NCBI RefSeq assembly: GCF_030064165.1
Contig: NZ_CP125947.1
Span: 4,154,001 to 4,218,000, forward strand
Length of the DNA stretch: 64,000 bases
Direction: 5' to 3'
DNA from: Comamonas resistens
GTDB taxonomy: Bacteria > Pseudomonadota > Gammaproteobacteria > Burkholderiales > Burkholderiaceae_C
Below are positions 42,122 through 50,773 of this stretch, piece by piece (the first letter of the stretch is position 1; every line of letters starts with the position of its first letter). Position numbers and translations under genes: made by a program. Below the pieces are notes generated by a model that was not told the DNA's origin, did not search any database, and worked only from the letters and a program-made list of their open reading frames with translations.

Positions 42122-42862
42122 CTACTGCGCCCGCCCTGCCTCGTCCCATGATGCTGAAGCGCGTAGCAGCCGCTCCAGGTCACGCTTGGCCTTGCCGGCC
42201 GAGGCCTTGTCCAGGTCGGCAGGAAAGCGCAGCATCCAGTGCCCCTGCGGGTCCACCACATACAGGTGCTCATCAAGCGCATGCCCGGCTGCGGGCTTGA
42301 GCCAATCGCCGATGGCCTTGGCTGGCAGGCGCAGTGCCGTCGCCTGCTGCAGCGCGGGCTGTATGCGCTCGGGAACGGGCTGCTGGTCGTTAATCAGCCA
42401 GACCCAGTCCAGCCGATCTTTCTCGCGCCCCAGGGTTTCGCGCAGTTGCCGCTGCAGATAGAGGTTGTCCTGGCAGCGCTGCTCGCATGCCGCGTTGCTG
42501 GTGCTGACCAGCAGCCACTGCCCCTTGAGGCTTTGCAGCTCCACGCTGCGGCCGTCCAGCGTCCGGGCCTGGATATCGGGCAAGGCAGGTTGATCGACGA
42601 TCAGCTCGCCAAAGCTGCGCTGCTGTGTGGGCCGCAGCACGTAGTAGGTGAAATACGAGGCCAGCACCGGCGCCGCACAGACCAGCAGCACGGCCAGCAT
42701 CTTCCAGCGGCCGCTGCGCGTGCGCTCCTGCCGCACATCGCTGTGCGCAGGGTCCGGCAGGCTGTGCACGGCAAAGCTCAGCGGCTCATCGTCACGGCCG
42801 GAGGCTGGCCTCTCCAGCGCGGCGGGGGAGATAGAAGCGTCGGACGAGTTGAAACCAGACAT
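42122..42862 (-). CDS. SCO-like membrane-anchored protein of the cytochrome oxidase cluster
   Basis: 246 residues. A cytoplasmic N-terminal part of about 55 residues, one membrane helix (about 55-75, MLAVLLVCAAPVLASYFTYYV), then a thioredoxin-like periplasmic domain with CEQRC in place of the SCO CxxxC. A clear distal His ligand is not obvious. It resembles the unnamed SCO-like proteins found between SURF1 and ctaA/ctaB in Burkholderiales. The start at 42862 overlaps the 3' end of SURF1 by 71 bp; no strong site is seen, so it may begin later. Confidence 0.75.
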   Translation of the reverse strand: MSGFNSSDASISPAALERPASGRDDEPLSFAVHSLPDPAHSDVRQERTRSGRWKMLAVLLVCAAPVLASYFTYYVLRPTQQRSFGELIVDQPALPDIQARTLDGRSVELQSLKGQWLLVSTSNAACEQRCQDNLYLQRQLRETLGREKDRLDWVWLINDQQPVPERIQPALQQATALRLPAKAIGDWLKPAAGHALDEHLYVVDPQGHWMLRFPADLDKASAGKAKRDLERLLRASASWDEAGRAQ

Positions 42863-43640
42863 AAAGCAGCACCACCAAAACACTGAGTCCGAACCACTGA
42901 AAGGCATAGCCGTAGTGCTTTTGCACGCCGGCATTGATCTGCGGCCAGTCGCGCAGCAAACCTTCGCTGGCTGCGACTGCGCTGGTCTGGACCAGGCTCA
43001 GCCCCAGCAGCGGCAAACCGCTTTGCTGCGCCCACTGGGCAATGTCTGCATTCTGTCGGATGCGCGACTTTTGCTCATCAGGGTCTGCCCCGTCTGCGGC
43101 TGCCGAAGGCTTGGCTTCCAGCTCCATCAACTTGGAGGGCGGGGCTTCCAGGCGCCCTTCGATGTTCACCACGCCTGCACTGGTCTGCACAGGCGGCAGC
43201 AAGGTGCGATCCAGGAAGTTGCGCGGTGCCCAGCCACGCTGCACGATGATGACAACACGTTCGTGCGGCGGCGTCAGCCTAAACGGTGTGAGCACATAGA
43301 ACCCCACCTTGCCCTGCATCTGACGGTTGTCCAGAAACAGGGTTTGATCGCTCAGCCACTGCCCTTGCAGCTGCACCGGGCGGTGCAGCAAGTCCCGCTG
43401 CTGCGCCGTACCTATGCTTTCGGTGACCGGCGGCACCTGGGCCGCCAGCTCGGCGTTGTGCCAGGGAGCCAAGGCCTGCTGGCGCGCCATGGCATCAAAT
43501 ATCTCCTGCTTTTGCGCGGCGCGGCCCAGTTGCCAGAACCCCAGGGACGCCGTGATGGCCGCACATGCAAGCGCTGCCACAGTGATCAGTACAAACCGCC
43601 AGAGGTCTGGAATTCGGGAAGAGCGCACCAGATAATCCAT
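42792..43640 (-). CDS. SURF1 family cytochrome oxidase assembly protein
   Basis: 282 residues. TM1 is about 15-35 (ALACAAITASLGFWQLGRA) and TM2 near the C-terminus (YGYAFQWFGLSVLVVLLYVW). The SURF1 signature FWQLGRAAQK and the mid-region VVIIVQRGWAPRNF are clear. It helps insert heme A into subunit I. The start codon is only two bases from the start of the divergent DUF2909 gene, an unusually tight arrangement; a GTG four codons in is a possible alternative. Confidence 0.92.
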   Translation of the reverse strand: MDYLVRSSRIPDLWRFVLITVAALACAAITASLGFWQLGRAAQKQEIFDAMARQQALAPWHNAELAAQVPPVTESIGTAQQRDLLHRPVQLQGQWLSDQTLFLDNRQMQGKVGFYVLTPFRLTPPHERVVIIVQRGWAPRNFLDRTLLPPVQTSAGVVNIEGRLEAPPSKLMELEAKPSAAADGADPDEQKSRIRQNADIAQWAQQSGLPLLGLSLVQTSAVAASEGLLRDWPQINAGVQKHYGYAFQWFGLSVLVVLLYVWFQLVRRFYLPRRAGEASLRP

Positions 43641-43642
43641 CC

Positions 43643-43873
43643 ATGAAATTCGTGATCATTCTCGCCTTTCTGGCGATTCTTGCGAGCCTGGGAAGTGCCC
43701 TGTTCTTCATGATGCGCAAACATGATGGTACGGATGACGACGGCCAGCGCAGCAAGAAAATGTTTCGCGCCCTGGCGCTGCGCGTGGCGCTGTCTGTCGC
43801 ACTTTTCATCTGCATTCTGGTCGCGGCCAAGATGGGCTATATCCAGCCCACAGGCTGGCAGCCGGGCCAGTAG
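43643..43873 (+). CDS. DUF2909 twin-transmembrane protein
   Basis: 76 residues. Two hydrophobic helices (1-23 and about 46-66) are joined by a charged cytoplasmic loop with DGTDDDGQRSKKMFRAL. The family is nearly always found with cytochrome oxidase genes in betaproteobacteria, and its function is unknown. It lies on the strand opposite to its neighbours, between SURF1 (divergent, 2 bp between start codons) and subunit III (convergent). Confidence 0.88.
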   Translation: MKFVIILAFLAILASLGSALFFMMRKHDGTDDDGQRSKKMFRALALRVALSVALFICILVAAKMGYIQPTGWQPGQ

Positions 43874-43911
43874 GCATATCCAGCGACATCGTCTCAATCG
43901 CTCTCAAAAAC

Positions 43912-43991
43912 AAAGCGCCTTGCGCTTGTCCATTCCTGACTTCAGCATCGGATAACACTGAAGTCCTTGAATGGCAGGCGCAAGGCGCTTT
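43912..43991. terminator. Long branched hairpin between DUF2909 and subunit III
   Basis: A perfect 14-bp outer stem (43912-43925 with 43978-43991) encloses two further inverted pairs: CCATTC with GAATGG, and ACTTCAG with CTGAAGT (the last with one base offset). A-rich left and T4 right sides suit bidirectional termination of the two converging genes. Confidence 0.8.
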
Positions 43992-44006
43992 TGATTCGAT
44001 AGTGGC

Positions 44007-44888
44007 TTACATCCAGTACACCAGGATGTAGAGGAAGACCCAGACCACGTCCACGAAGTGCCAGTACCAGGCTGCGCCTTCAAAGCCGAAGTGGCTCTTG
44101 TCGGTGAAGTCGCCCTTCATCAGGCGGATGGTGATGAAGAACAGCATCAACATGCCCACCAGCACGTGAAAGCCGTGAAAGCCCGTGAGCATGTAGAAGG
44201 TGGAGCCGAATACGCCGGAGTTCAGCTTGAGGTTGTATTCGGTATAGAGGTGGTGGTACTCGTAGCCCTGCACGCAGAGGAAGACGAAACCCAGGATCAC
44301 GGTCATCCACATGAAGCTGATGCAGCGCGCGCGGTTGTTGACCTGCAGCGCATGGTGGGCGATCGTCAGCGTAACGCCCGAAGTCAGCAGCAAGGCCGTG
44401 TTGATGGTGGGCAGCCAGAACGGGCCCACGGTCTTGAACGGTTCGACAATGCCTGCGGGCGATGCCGTGGCACCGGCCGCCACACTGGGCCAGACGGCCT
44501 GGAAGTTGGGCCAGAGCAGCTCGTTGGACAGGCTGCCCAGCGCCGGCACGGAGTGCACGCGCGCCCACCACAGCGCGGTGAAGAAGGCGCCGAAGAACAT
44601 CACCTCCGAGAAGATGAACCAGCTCATGCTCCAGCGATAGGAGAGGTCGATCTTGCGGCTGTTGAGCCCGGCCTCGCTCTCGCGCGCCGCATCGCGGAAC
44701 CAGAAGAACAGTATCGACAGCCACCAGATCAGGCCGAAGAACAGGGAGTACATGCCCCATTCATGGCCGTTGATCCAGGTGCCTGCACCCAGAATCATGA
44801 AGAACAGACCGATGGCCGCCATGACGGGATGGCTGGATTCGGCTGGCACATAGTAGTAAGGGGTTGCGCCCTGAGGGGTTGCACTCAT
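44007..44888 (-). CDS. ctaE: Cytochrome c oxidase subunit III
   Basis: 293 residues, seven-helix subunit III. The conserved MSWFIFSEVMFFGAFF, LLTSGVTLTIAHHAL and TGFHGFHVLVG segments are present. It is part of the proton-pumping aa3 oxidase in the inner membrane and stabilises subunit I. AGGAG before the ATG at 44888 is better spaced than for the GTG one codon upstream. It is the last structural gene of the minus-strand order ctaC, ctaD, small gene, ctaG, DUF2970, ctaE. Confidence 0.96.
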   Translation of the reverse strand: MSATPQGATPYYYVPAESSHPVMAAIGLFFMILGAGTWINGHEWGMYSLFFGLIWWLSILFFWFRDAARESEAGLNSRKIDLSYRWSMSWFIFSEVMFFGAFFTALWWARVHSVPALGSLSNELLWPNFQAVWPSVAAGATASPAGIVEPFKTVGPFWLPTINTALLLTSGVTLTIAHHALQVNNRARCISFMWMTVILGFVFLCVQGYEYHHLYTEYNLKLNSGVFGSTFYMLTGFHGFHVLVGMLMLFFITIRLMKGDFTDKSHFGFEGAAWYWHFVDVVWVFLYILVYWM

Positions 44889-44971
44889 CACTCGGCTCCT
44901 GACACTGTTGATCGTTGTTCTAACCGACGTTCCACATCACCTGCACTTCGCTGCACCGGGTTCAGCCTAGG

Positions 44972-45169
44972 CTAAACCACAAGATTGACGACCCATATCA
45001 ACGCTAATACCAAGGCCACAATCGCCACCAGCCCCACGGCAATCACATGCAGCGGCGTGATGCTGGCGAAGTCCTTTTCATATTCCTTGCCCTTGCGCAC
45101 ACCCAGCATGGCCCAGCACACGGCCACGATGGTGCGCCACATCGTCGGCTTCTTCTCGGTCTGCGTCAT
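44972..45169 (-). CDS. DUF2970 small membrane protein
   Basis: 65 residues. A cytoplasmic start (TEKKPTMWRTIVAVCWAMLG) followed by one membrane helix (HVIAVGLVAIVALVLALIWV). The conserved GVRKGKEYEKDF link is the DUF2970 signature. The family is tied to cytochrome oxidase clusters; its role is unknown. The ATG overlaps the ctaG stop by ATGA, so it is translationally coupled. Confidence 0.87.
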   Translation of the reverse strand: MTQTEKKPTMWRTIVAVCWAMLGVRKGKEYEKDFASITPLHVIAVGLVAIVALVLALIWVVNLVV

Positions 45170-45798
45170 GACGCGCCTCCCTCTGGGGAGGCTGGCGCGG
45201 CGGCTGTCGCAGGGACGGCCTGTGCCTTTCCACCCACCTCGAAGAAGGTATAGGACAGCGTGATGGTCTTGACGTCCTTGGAGATGCGCGGATCGATATA
45301 GAAGACGACGGGCCACTCCCGCTTCTCACCGGGCTCCAGCGTGTACTGCGAGAAGCAGAAGCACTCGAGCTTGTTGAAAAATGCCGTAGCCTGGCGCGGT
45401 GCATAGCTGGGAATGGCCTGGGCAGCCATGCGGCGGTTCTGTACGTTCTGGAACTCGTACATCACCGTCGCCATCTCCCCCGGATGTACCTGCATGGAAC
45501 GCACGGCAGGCTTGAAATCCCAGAGGCTGCGCACATTGGAATCGAACTCCACCGTGATGGTGCGGCTGGTATCGACCTGGGAGTTGGCTGGCAGCTTGGC
45601 ATTCTTGCCTGCCGAGCCACCGCCGGGCACCTGACGCTCGGACAGGGACAGGATGTTGATGCCCGTGGCCTCGCAGATCTGCTGGTACAGCGGCACCAGC
45701 AGGTAGCCGAAGGCGAACATGCCCAGCGCCACGGCTGCGAGCTTGCCCACCGTCTTTGCATTTTCCCTGGCAATACTCAGATGCCTCGCGTGCTTCAC
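45166..45798 (-). CDS. ctaG: Cytochrome c oxidase assembly protein CtaG/COX11
   Basis: 210 residues. An N-terminal membrane helix (about 18-38) and a periplasmic Ig-like domain with the copper site CFC in NKLECFCFSQ. It delivers copper to the CuB site of subunit I. A GTG start at 45798 is preceded by AGGAGAGGC; the ATG two bases upstream is out of frame. It ends with an Ala/Pro-rich tail that overlaps the DUF2970 start. Confidence 0.94.
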   Translation of the reverse strand: MKHARHLSIARENAKTVGKLAAVALGMFAFGYLLVPLYQQICEATGINILSLSERQVPGGGSAGKNAKLPANSQVDTSRTITVEFDSNVRSLWDFKPAVRSMQVHPGEMATVMYEFQNVQNRRMAAQAIPSYAPRQATAFFNKLECFCFSQYTLEPGEKREWPVVFYIDPRISKDVKTITLSYTFFEVGGKAQAVPATAAAPASPEGGAS

Positions 45799-45832
45799 AT
45801 GCCTCTCCTGTCTGCCCCTGTGGCCCGCCGCG

Positions 45833-45943
45833 TCAATGCAGCCAGGCCATCTTCACCACGAACCCGATCAGAAACACCAGTGCGGTCGAGGCCAGAATCA
45901 GGCCCAGTCGCACATTGGCCTTGCGCTGCTCTTGTGTCGTCAT
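45833..45943 (-). CDS. Cytochrome oxidase small assembly protein, 36 residues
   Basis: The translation begins MTTQEQRKANVRLGLILAS and continues as one membrane helix ending KMAWLH. It lies in the gap between ctaD and ctaG, where betaproteobacteria carry a tiny helix protein named cytochrome oxidase small assembly protein. AGGAG six bases before the ATG gives good support. It is short enough to be missed by length-limited gene finders. Confidence 0.85.
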   Translation of the reverse strand: MTTQEQRKANVRLGLILASTALVFLIGFVVKMAWLH

Positions 45944-45956
45944 CTCAAGCTCCTGC

Positions 45957-47603
45957 TCAGCCGATCACACGGGTTGCGGTTTCATCGAGCTTGGGAGGGT
46001 TCTCGAAGGTATGGAATGGCGCAGGCGATGGCACTTCCCACTCCAGCCCTTCGGCTGCTTCCCAAGGCTTTTGCGGAGCCTTTTCGCCGCGGCCGCGCAT
46101 GGCAGGCCAGACCACGAAAACGAAGAAGTAGACCTGCATCAGGCCAAAGCCGAAGCCACCGATCGAGGCCACCATGTTGAAGTCGGCAAACTGCATGGGG
46201 TAGTCGGCATAGCGGCGTGGCATGCCGGCCAGCCCCAGGAAGTGCATGGGGAAGAAGGTGATGTTGAAGAAGATCAGCGAGCCCCAGAAGTGGATCTTGC
46301 CGCGCGTCTCCGAATACATCACGCCCATCCACTTGGGCGACCAGTAGTAGTAGCCGGCAAACATGGAGAACAGCGAACCGGCCACAAGCACGTAGTGGAA
46401 ATGCGCCACCACGTAGTAGGTGTCCTGCAGCTGGATGTCGATGGGTGCCATCGACAAAATCAGCCCCGTGAAGCCCCCCATGGTGAACACGAAGATGAAG
46501 CCCACGGCAAACAGCATGGGCGTTTCAAACGTCATGGAGCCGCGCCACATGGTGGCCGTCCAGTTGAAGACCTTCACCGCCGTCGGCACCGAGATCAGCA
46601 TGGTCGCGTACATGAAGAACAGCTGGCCCGTGACCGGCATGCCGGTGGTGAACATATGGTGCGCCCACACGATGAAGGACAGGATGGCGATGGCCGCCAC
46701 CGCGTACACCATGGAGGTATAACCGAACAGCTTCTTGCGGCTGAAGGCCGGCACGATCTGGCTCACGATGCCGAAGGCCGGCAAGATCATGATGTAGACC
46801 TCCGGGTGACCGAAGAACCAGAAGATATGCTGGTACATCACGGGGTCACCACCGCCTGCAGGGTTGAAGAAGCTGGTGCCGAAGTGGCGGTCCGTCAGCG
46901 TCATGGTGATGGCGCCGGCCAGCACGGGCATCACGGCGATCAGCAGATAGGCGGTGATCAGCCAGGTCCAGGCGAACATGGGCATCTTCATCAGCGTCAT
47001 GCCGGGAGCGCGCATATTCAGAATGGTCACGATGATGTTGATCGCGCCCATGATGGAGCTGGCACCCATGATGTGCATGGCGAAGATGCTGGTGTCCATG
47101 GATGGGCCCATCTGCAGCGTCAGCGGCGCATACAGCGTCCAGCCTGCGGCGGGTGCACCGCCGGGCATGAAGAACGAGCCCACCAGCATGATGCCCGCAG
47201 GAATCAGCAGCCAGAAGCTGAAGTTGTTCATGCGCGCGAATGCCATGTCGGAGGCACCGATCTGCAGCGGCAGCATCCAGTTCGCAAAGCCCACGAAGGC
47301 CGGCATGATGGCGCCGAACACCATGATCAGCCCGTGCATGGTGGTCAGCTGGTTGAACAGTTCGGGGTTGACGATCTGCAGTCCGGGCTCGAACAGCTCG
47401 GCACGAATCAGCATGGCCAGCGCTCCACCCACCATCAGCATGGTGAAGGAGAACAGCAGATACATCGTGCCGATATCCTTGTGGTTGGTGGCAAACAGCC
47501 AGCGGCGCCAGCCAGTCGGTGCGGCATGGTGATGGTGATCGTCGTGCCCGTGCTGGTGACTGTGGTCCTCAGGCGTATGGACGGGAGGAAGTACGGCGCT
47601 CAT
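45957..47603 (-). CDS. ctaD: Cytochrome c oxidase subunit I (aa3 type)
   Basis: 548 residues, 12 membrane helices. The heme a, heme a3 and CuB His ligands are in [28 protein letters not shown] (His and cross-linked Tyr region) and [13 protein letters not shown] His-rich N-terminal segment (about 8-28) is unusual but seen in relatives. It is the catalytic and proton-pumping subunit. GGAGAA precedes the ATG. It follows ctaC on the same strand. Confidence 0.97.
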   Translation of the reverse strand: MSAVLPPVHTPEDHSHQHGHDDHHHHAAPTGWRRWLFATNHKDIGTMYLLFSFTMLMVGGALAMLIRAELFEPGLQIVNPELFNQLTTMHGLIMVFGAIMPAFVGFANWMLPLQIGASDMAFARMNNFSFWLLIPAGIMLVGSFFMPGGAPAAGWTLYAPLTLQMGPSMDTSIFAMHIMGASSIMGAINIIVTILNMRAPGMTLMKMPMFAWTWLITAYLLIAVMPVLAGAITMTLTDRHFGTSFFNPAGGGDPVMYQHIFWFFGHPEVYIMILPAFGIVSQIVPAFSRKKLFGYTSMVYAVAAIAILSFIVWAHHMFTTGMPVTGQLFFMYATMLISVPTAVKVFNWTATMWRGSMTFETPMLFAVGFIFVFTMGGFTGLILSMAPIDIQLQDTYYVVAHFHYVLVAGSLFSMFAGYYYWSPKWMGVMYSETRGKIHFWGSLIFFNITFFPMHFLGLAGMPRRYADYPMQFADFNMVASIGGFGFGLMQVYFFVFVVWPAMRGRGEKAPQKPWEAAEGLEWEVPSPAPFHTFENPPKLDETATRVIG

Positions 47604-47639
47604 ATTCGTTCTCCAATCGTTCTTCTGTACCCGGGGCGC

Positions 47640-49214
47640 TTACTGAGCCGCCACGATGTCAACGCGGCGTGCCTGCTTGTCTGCACCATCGCTGCCTGCG
47701 GTAATGGTCTGCGGCTTGCGCAGTTCGATGCGCTCGGACGCAATGCCGCTGTCGCTCAGCAGCTTGGCCACGGCCTTGGCGCGCTCCTTGGCCAGTTCGG
47801 CATTCTTGTCGGCACTACCTGTGGCATCCACAAAACCGGACAGGGCAATCTTTCCATCTTTGTGCGCATTCCAGTATTCGGCGGCCTTCTTGACTTCGGC
47901 CTGAGCCGCATCATCCAGCGCACTCTTGCCGCTGTCGAAGAACACCTGGAACGGGCCTGCGTCGCTGGCTGCGGCAGGGGCTGCCGCCTCAGGTGCCGCC
48001 GGTGCCGGCGTTGCAGCAGGAGCAGCGCTGCCACCGCCTTCAGGGAATTGGCCGCCGCGTGCCGCAACGAATTGCGCAGGCTGCACCAGTTGTCCGGTCT
48101 GGTTGCTCCAGTGATTCTTGGCAAAGGTCACCACCGCAGCCAGATCGGTATCGCTGAGCTGTTTCCACGAAGGCATGGCGCCGTTGGCCCGGCCTTCAAG
48201 CACGGCATGCATCATGTCGGCCGTGGGGCCCAGCACCACGGCGCTGCCGTCCAGCGGCTTGATGGGGCCCGCGCCCTTGCCATTGGCCTGGTGGCAAGCA
48301 GCACAGTTGGCGGCATAGACCTTCTCGCCACGCGCCACCAGATCGGTCAGCACCCAGACCTTGTTCGGGTCATCGGCTTTGGCGGCCACTTTTTTCTGCT
48401 CGGCCTCGACCCAGGCGCTGTAATCCTGGCTGGAGAGCACCTTCACATGAATCGGCATATAGGCGTGTTCCTTGCCGCACAGCTCGGCGCACTGCCCGTA
48501 GTAGTCACCGGTCTTTTCAGCCTTGAACCAGGTATCGCGCACAAAGCCGGGAATCGCATCCTGCTTGATGCCGAAGGCCGGCACCATGAAGGAGTGAATC
48601 ACGTCATTGGCCGTGGTGATGACACGCACCTTCTTGCCCACCGGCACCACCAGCGGGTTGTCCACCTTGAACAGATAGTCGACAGGAGCCTGACTCACAT
48701 CCCCGGAGTTGGACATCTGCCGCTGCGCGGTATCGAGTGTGGAGATATAGCTGAGGCCTGCACCTTCGCCAGTCAGATAGTCATAACCCCATTTCCACTG
48801 GTAGCCCGTGGCCTTGATGGTGAGATCGGCGTTGGTCGTGTCCTTTTGCGCAACCAGAACCTTGGTGGCGGGCAAGGCGATCAGCACGACGATGATGAAG
48901 GGAATGATGGTCCATGCCACCTCCACCTTGACCGATTCGTGAAAGTTCGCGGCCTGGGCACCTTTGGATTTGCGGTGCATCCAGATCGAATAGAACATCA
49001 CCCCGAACACACCGATGAAGATCAGCGTACAGATGATGAGCATCATCCAGTGCAGCCCATGCTGCTCCACGGCAATGCGCGTGACAGGCGGATGCAGATT
49101 GAGCTGATTGACGGCAGGGCCTCCGGGCAGATCCTGCACGGCATGCGCCATGGAACTACCCCATGCAGCCAAGGCCAAACTCCAGGGAACCAGCTTGGTG
49201 GAAATGTTTTTCAT
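47640..49214 (-). CDS. ctaC: Cytochrome c oxidase subunit II fused to cytochrome c and OmpA-like domains
   Basis: 524 residues. A signal peptide is followed by two membrane helices (about 52-78 and 100-120) and the cupredoxin domain with CuA ligands Cys242, Cys246 and His250 (CAELCGKEH). A cytochrome c domain follows with CAACH (304-308). A Pro/Ala linker (about 392-418) leads to an OmpA-like domain (about 420-524) with GFVDATGSADKN (Asp463) and the terminal QARRVDI. Asp and Arg at these places bind peptidoglycan diaminopimelate in OmpA. It receives electrons from cytochrome c. I prefer the ATG at 49214 over a GTG at 49223. Confidence 0.95.
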   Translation of the reverse strand: MKNISTKLVPWSLALAAWGSSMAHAVQDLPGGPAVNQLNLHPPVTRIAVEQHGLHWMMLIICTLIFIGVFGVMFYSIWMHRKSKGAQAANFHESVKVEVAWTIIPFIIVVLIALPATKVLVAQKDTTNADLTIKATGYQWKWGYDYLTGEGAGLSYISTLDTAQRQMSNSGDVSQAPVDYLFKVDNPLVVPVGKKVRVITTANDVIHSFMVPAFGIKQDAIPGFVRDTWFKAEKTGDYYGQCAELCGKEHAYMPIHVKVLSSQDYSAWVEAEQKKVAAKADDPNKVWVLTDLVARGEKVYAANCAACHQANGKGAGPIKPLDGSAVVLGPTADMMHAVLEGRANGAMPSWKQLSDTDLAAVVTFAKNHWSNQTGQLVQPAQFVAARGGQFPEGGGSAAPAATPAPAAPEAAAPAAASDAGPFQVFFDSGKSALDDAAQAEVKKAAEYWNAHKDGKIALSGFVDATGSADKNAELAKERAKAVAKLLSDSGIASERIELRKPQTITAGSDGADKQARRVDIVAAQ

Positions 49215-49792
49215 CGCTTTCACTCACCCCTCTAAGCCTTAGTTTGTCCACTCGCTCACACCACTCCCGCACCATCTGGCCAGAAGGCTGTGACACTCAC
49301 ACTACCTTGCAAACTGCATCACAGCATGCCTCAGAATTTGATAGCAATGTCTGCGCGCATTCACTAATACAGCTGCCGAAATATCACCTGACCGCAAGCC
49401 GGCAGATATCACCCGCATCAAGCGAAATCTGTCCCAATTGACCAGTGGCTGGACGCGACCGGGCCTGGCGCAATTGCCAAGCTCAGCAGAAAAAGAAATG
49501 GATGAGGAGACGCGCCCGGAAAAAGGCACTTTCACGCCGTGCACAAATGCAGCAGCGCCACCTGAGGCAGGCTTTTGGTGATGATCAAACTTGCGAACCA
49601 GCCGCTCTTGAACCCGCTGGCCAGCTCCCTTGGCAAAGCGAAACACCCGATTCTCCCCTGACGACCCATGGCCGCATGTCTAACGCCCATCAGGCGGAGA
49701 GAAGCCCAATGAACTGGCTGCGATCTATCGAATCAATGGGGAAATTGTAGGGAGCTTTGTGTTGAATCAATGACAGGAAAACGACACTTGCG
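49215..49792. other. Upstream region of the cytochrome oxidase operon
   Basis: About 580 bp between ctaC and the BioC-like gene. It should hold the operon promoter, but no convincing sigma-70 pair or palindrome stands out. Short open frames on both strands have no family resemblance. Confidence 0.4.
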
Positions 49793-50701
49793 CTATCGCA
49801 AACCCGTGTTGCGCGGCTGCTTGAGCATGGCCTTCATATCCTGCAAAGAGACGGAACTGCTTGATTCCAGACGTACCTTGGGCTGCGGCTTGTAGGCATG
49901 GCCATAGACGATTTCAAAGGTCAGAGACAATTGACCATCAGGCTGCTTGTCTGCCCATTTTTCCGCCATCTTCTGCAACAGCTGCGCCTTCCAGGCTCGG
50001 CCGCGCAAGCCTGCAAAACGCGCCGGATGCAGATTGCGCCCCAGCTCGCGCAGCTCCTGCAGCAGGCGCTCGGGCGTGGCAAACGTCAGCGTGATGCGCT
50101 CCATGTCCATCACGGGCTCGGCAAAGCCGGAATGCACCAGCATATCGCCCCAGTCATGCATATCCGTGAAGGCATGACCTGCCGGCCCCCAGCCCAGATC
50201 CGCGTAGAGACGGTGCAGTTGCATCACGGTGTCCGGCCCCAGGGCAGAGAACATGACATAGCCATCGGTCTTGAGCGCCTTGTGCCAGCGCTCTATCAAG
50301 GTCTGTGGATCGGCCGCCGTATGCAGCAGCATATTGGCCCACAACATGTCCACGCTGCCGTCGGCAGGCTCGGCCACCTGCAGGCCAGCCCCCTTCCAGC
50401 GCGACAGCTGCCACCAGCGGCTGCCCAGCTTTTCTTCGGCCACCGCCCGGCGCTGCTCCACCGGCTCGTAGATCGTGCACTCTGCCTGCGGGTAGCGCTC
50501 ACGCAGCAGCTTATGCGCCTGCAGGCCGCCGCGCACGGGTTCCCAGTGGCACCAGTTTTGAGGGGGCTTGACGATCCAGTCCAGGCGTAGCTGCATGCGA
50601 TTGGCCACCTCCTCATGCAGCCACGGCGCCTCTGCCTCGGCGGCCTGGTGCCAGTGATGGGCGGCGACGGGATCAATCGTGGGAGGCAGAGCGTGAGACA
50701 T
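49793..50701 (-). CDS. BioC-like SAM-dependent methyltransferase
   Basis: 302 residues. A class I methyltransferase fold is seen in the VDMLWANMLLHTAADPQTLIE and ALKTDGYVMFSALGPDT blocks, with the FTDMHDWGDMLVHSGFAEPVMDMERITLT segment characteristic of BioC. The N-terminal SAM-binding glycine motif is weakly conserved (the DLGCGTG region reads HWEPVRGG), so activity is uncertain. BioC methylates malonyl-ACP to prime biotin synthesis. No bio genes are near. It is divergent from comF with only about 70 bp between. I start at the Met at 50701. Confidence 0.75.
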   Translation of the reverse strand: MSHALPPTIDPVAAHHWHQAAEAEAPWLHEEVANRMQLRLDWIVKPPQNWCHWEPVRGGLQAHKLLRERYPQAECTIYEPVEQRRAVAEEKLGSRWWQLSRWKGAGLQVAEPADGSVDMLWANMLLHTAADPQTLIERWHKALKTDGYVMFSALGPDTVMQLHRLYADLGWGPAGHAFTDMHDWGDMLVHSGFAEPVMDMERITLTFATPERLLQELRELGRNLHPARFAGLRGRAWKAQLLQKMAEKWADKQPDGQLSLTFEIVYGHAYKPQPKVRLESSSSVSLQDMKAMLKQPRNTGLR

Positions 50702-50773
50702 GGCAACAGAACAGACAAGGTGCAAACGGTCGCACCAACCAGGGCTGACGCGCGCTGCACCGAAACGGGAACA

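Noticed and set aside
45756-49235. A very long open frame (about 1159 codons) on the plus strand opposite the cytochrome oxidase genes
   Set aside because: It is the antisense mirror of GC-rich coding DNA, rich in His, Arg and Gly with no domain, and the minus-strand genes are certain.
49445-49750. Short plus-strand frame upstream of the cytochrome oxidase operon
   Set aside because: Low-complexity basic sequence with no ribosome site or domain.
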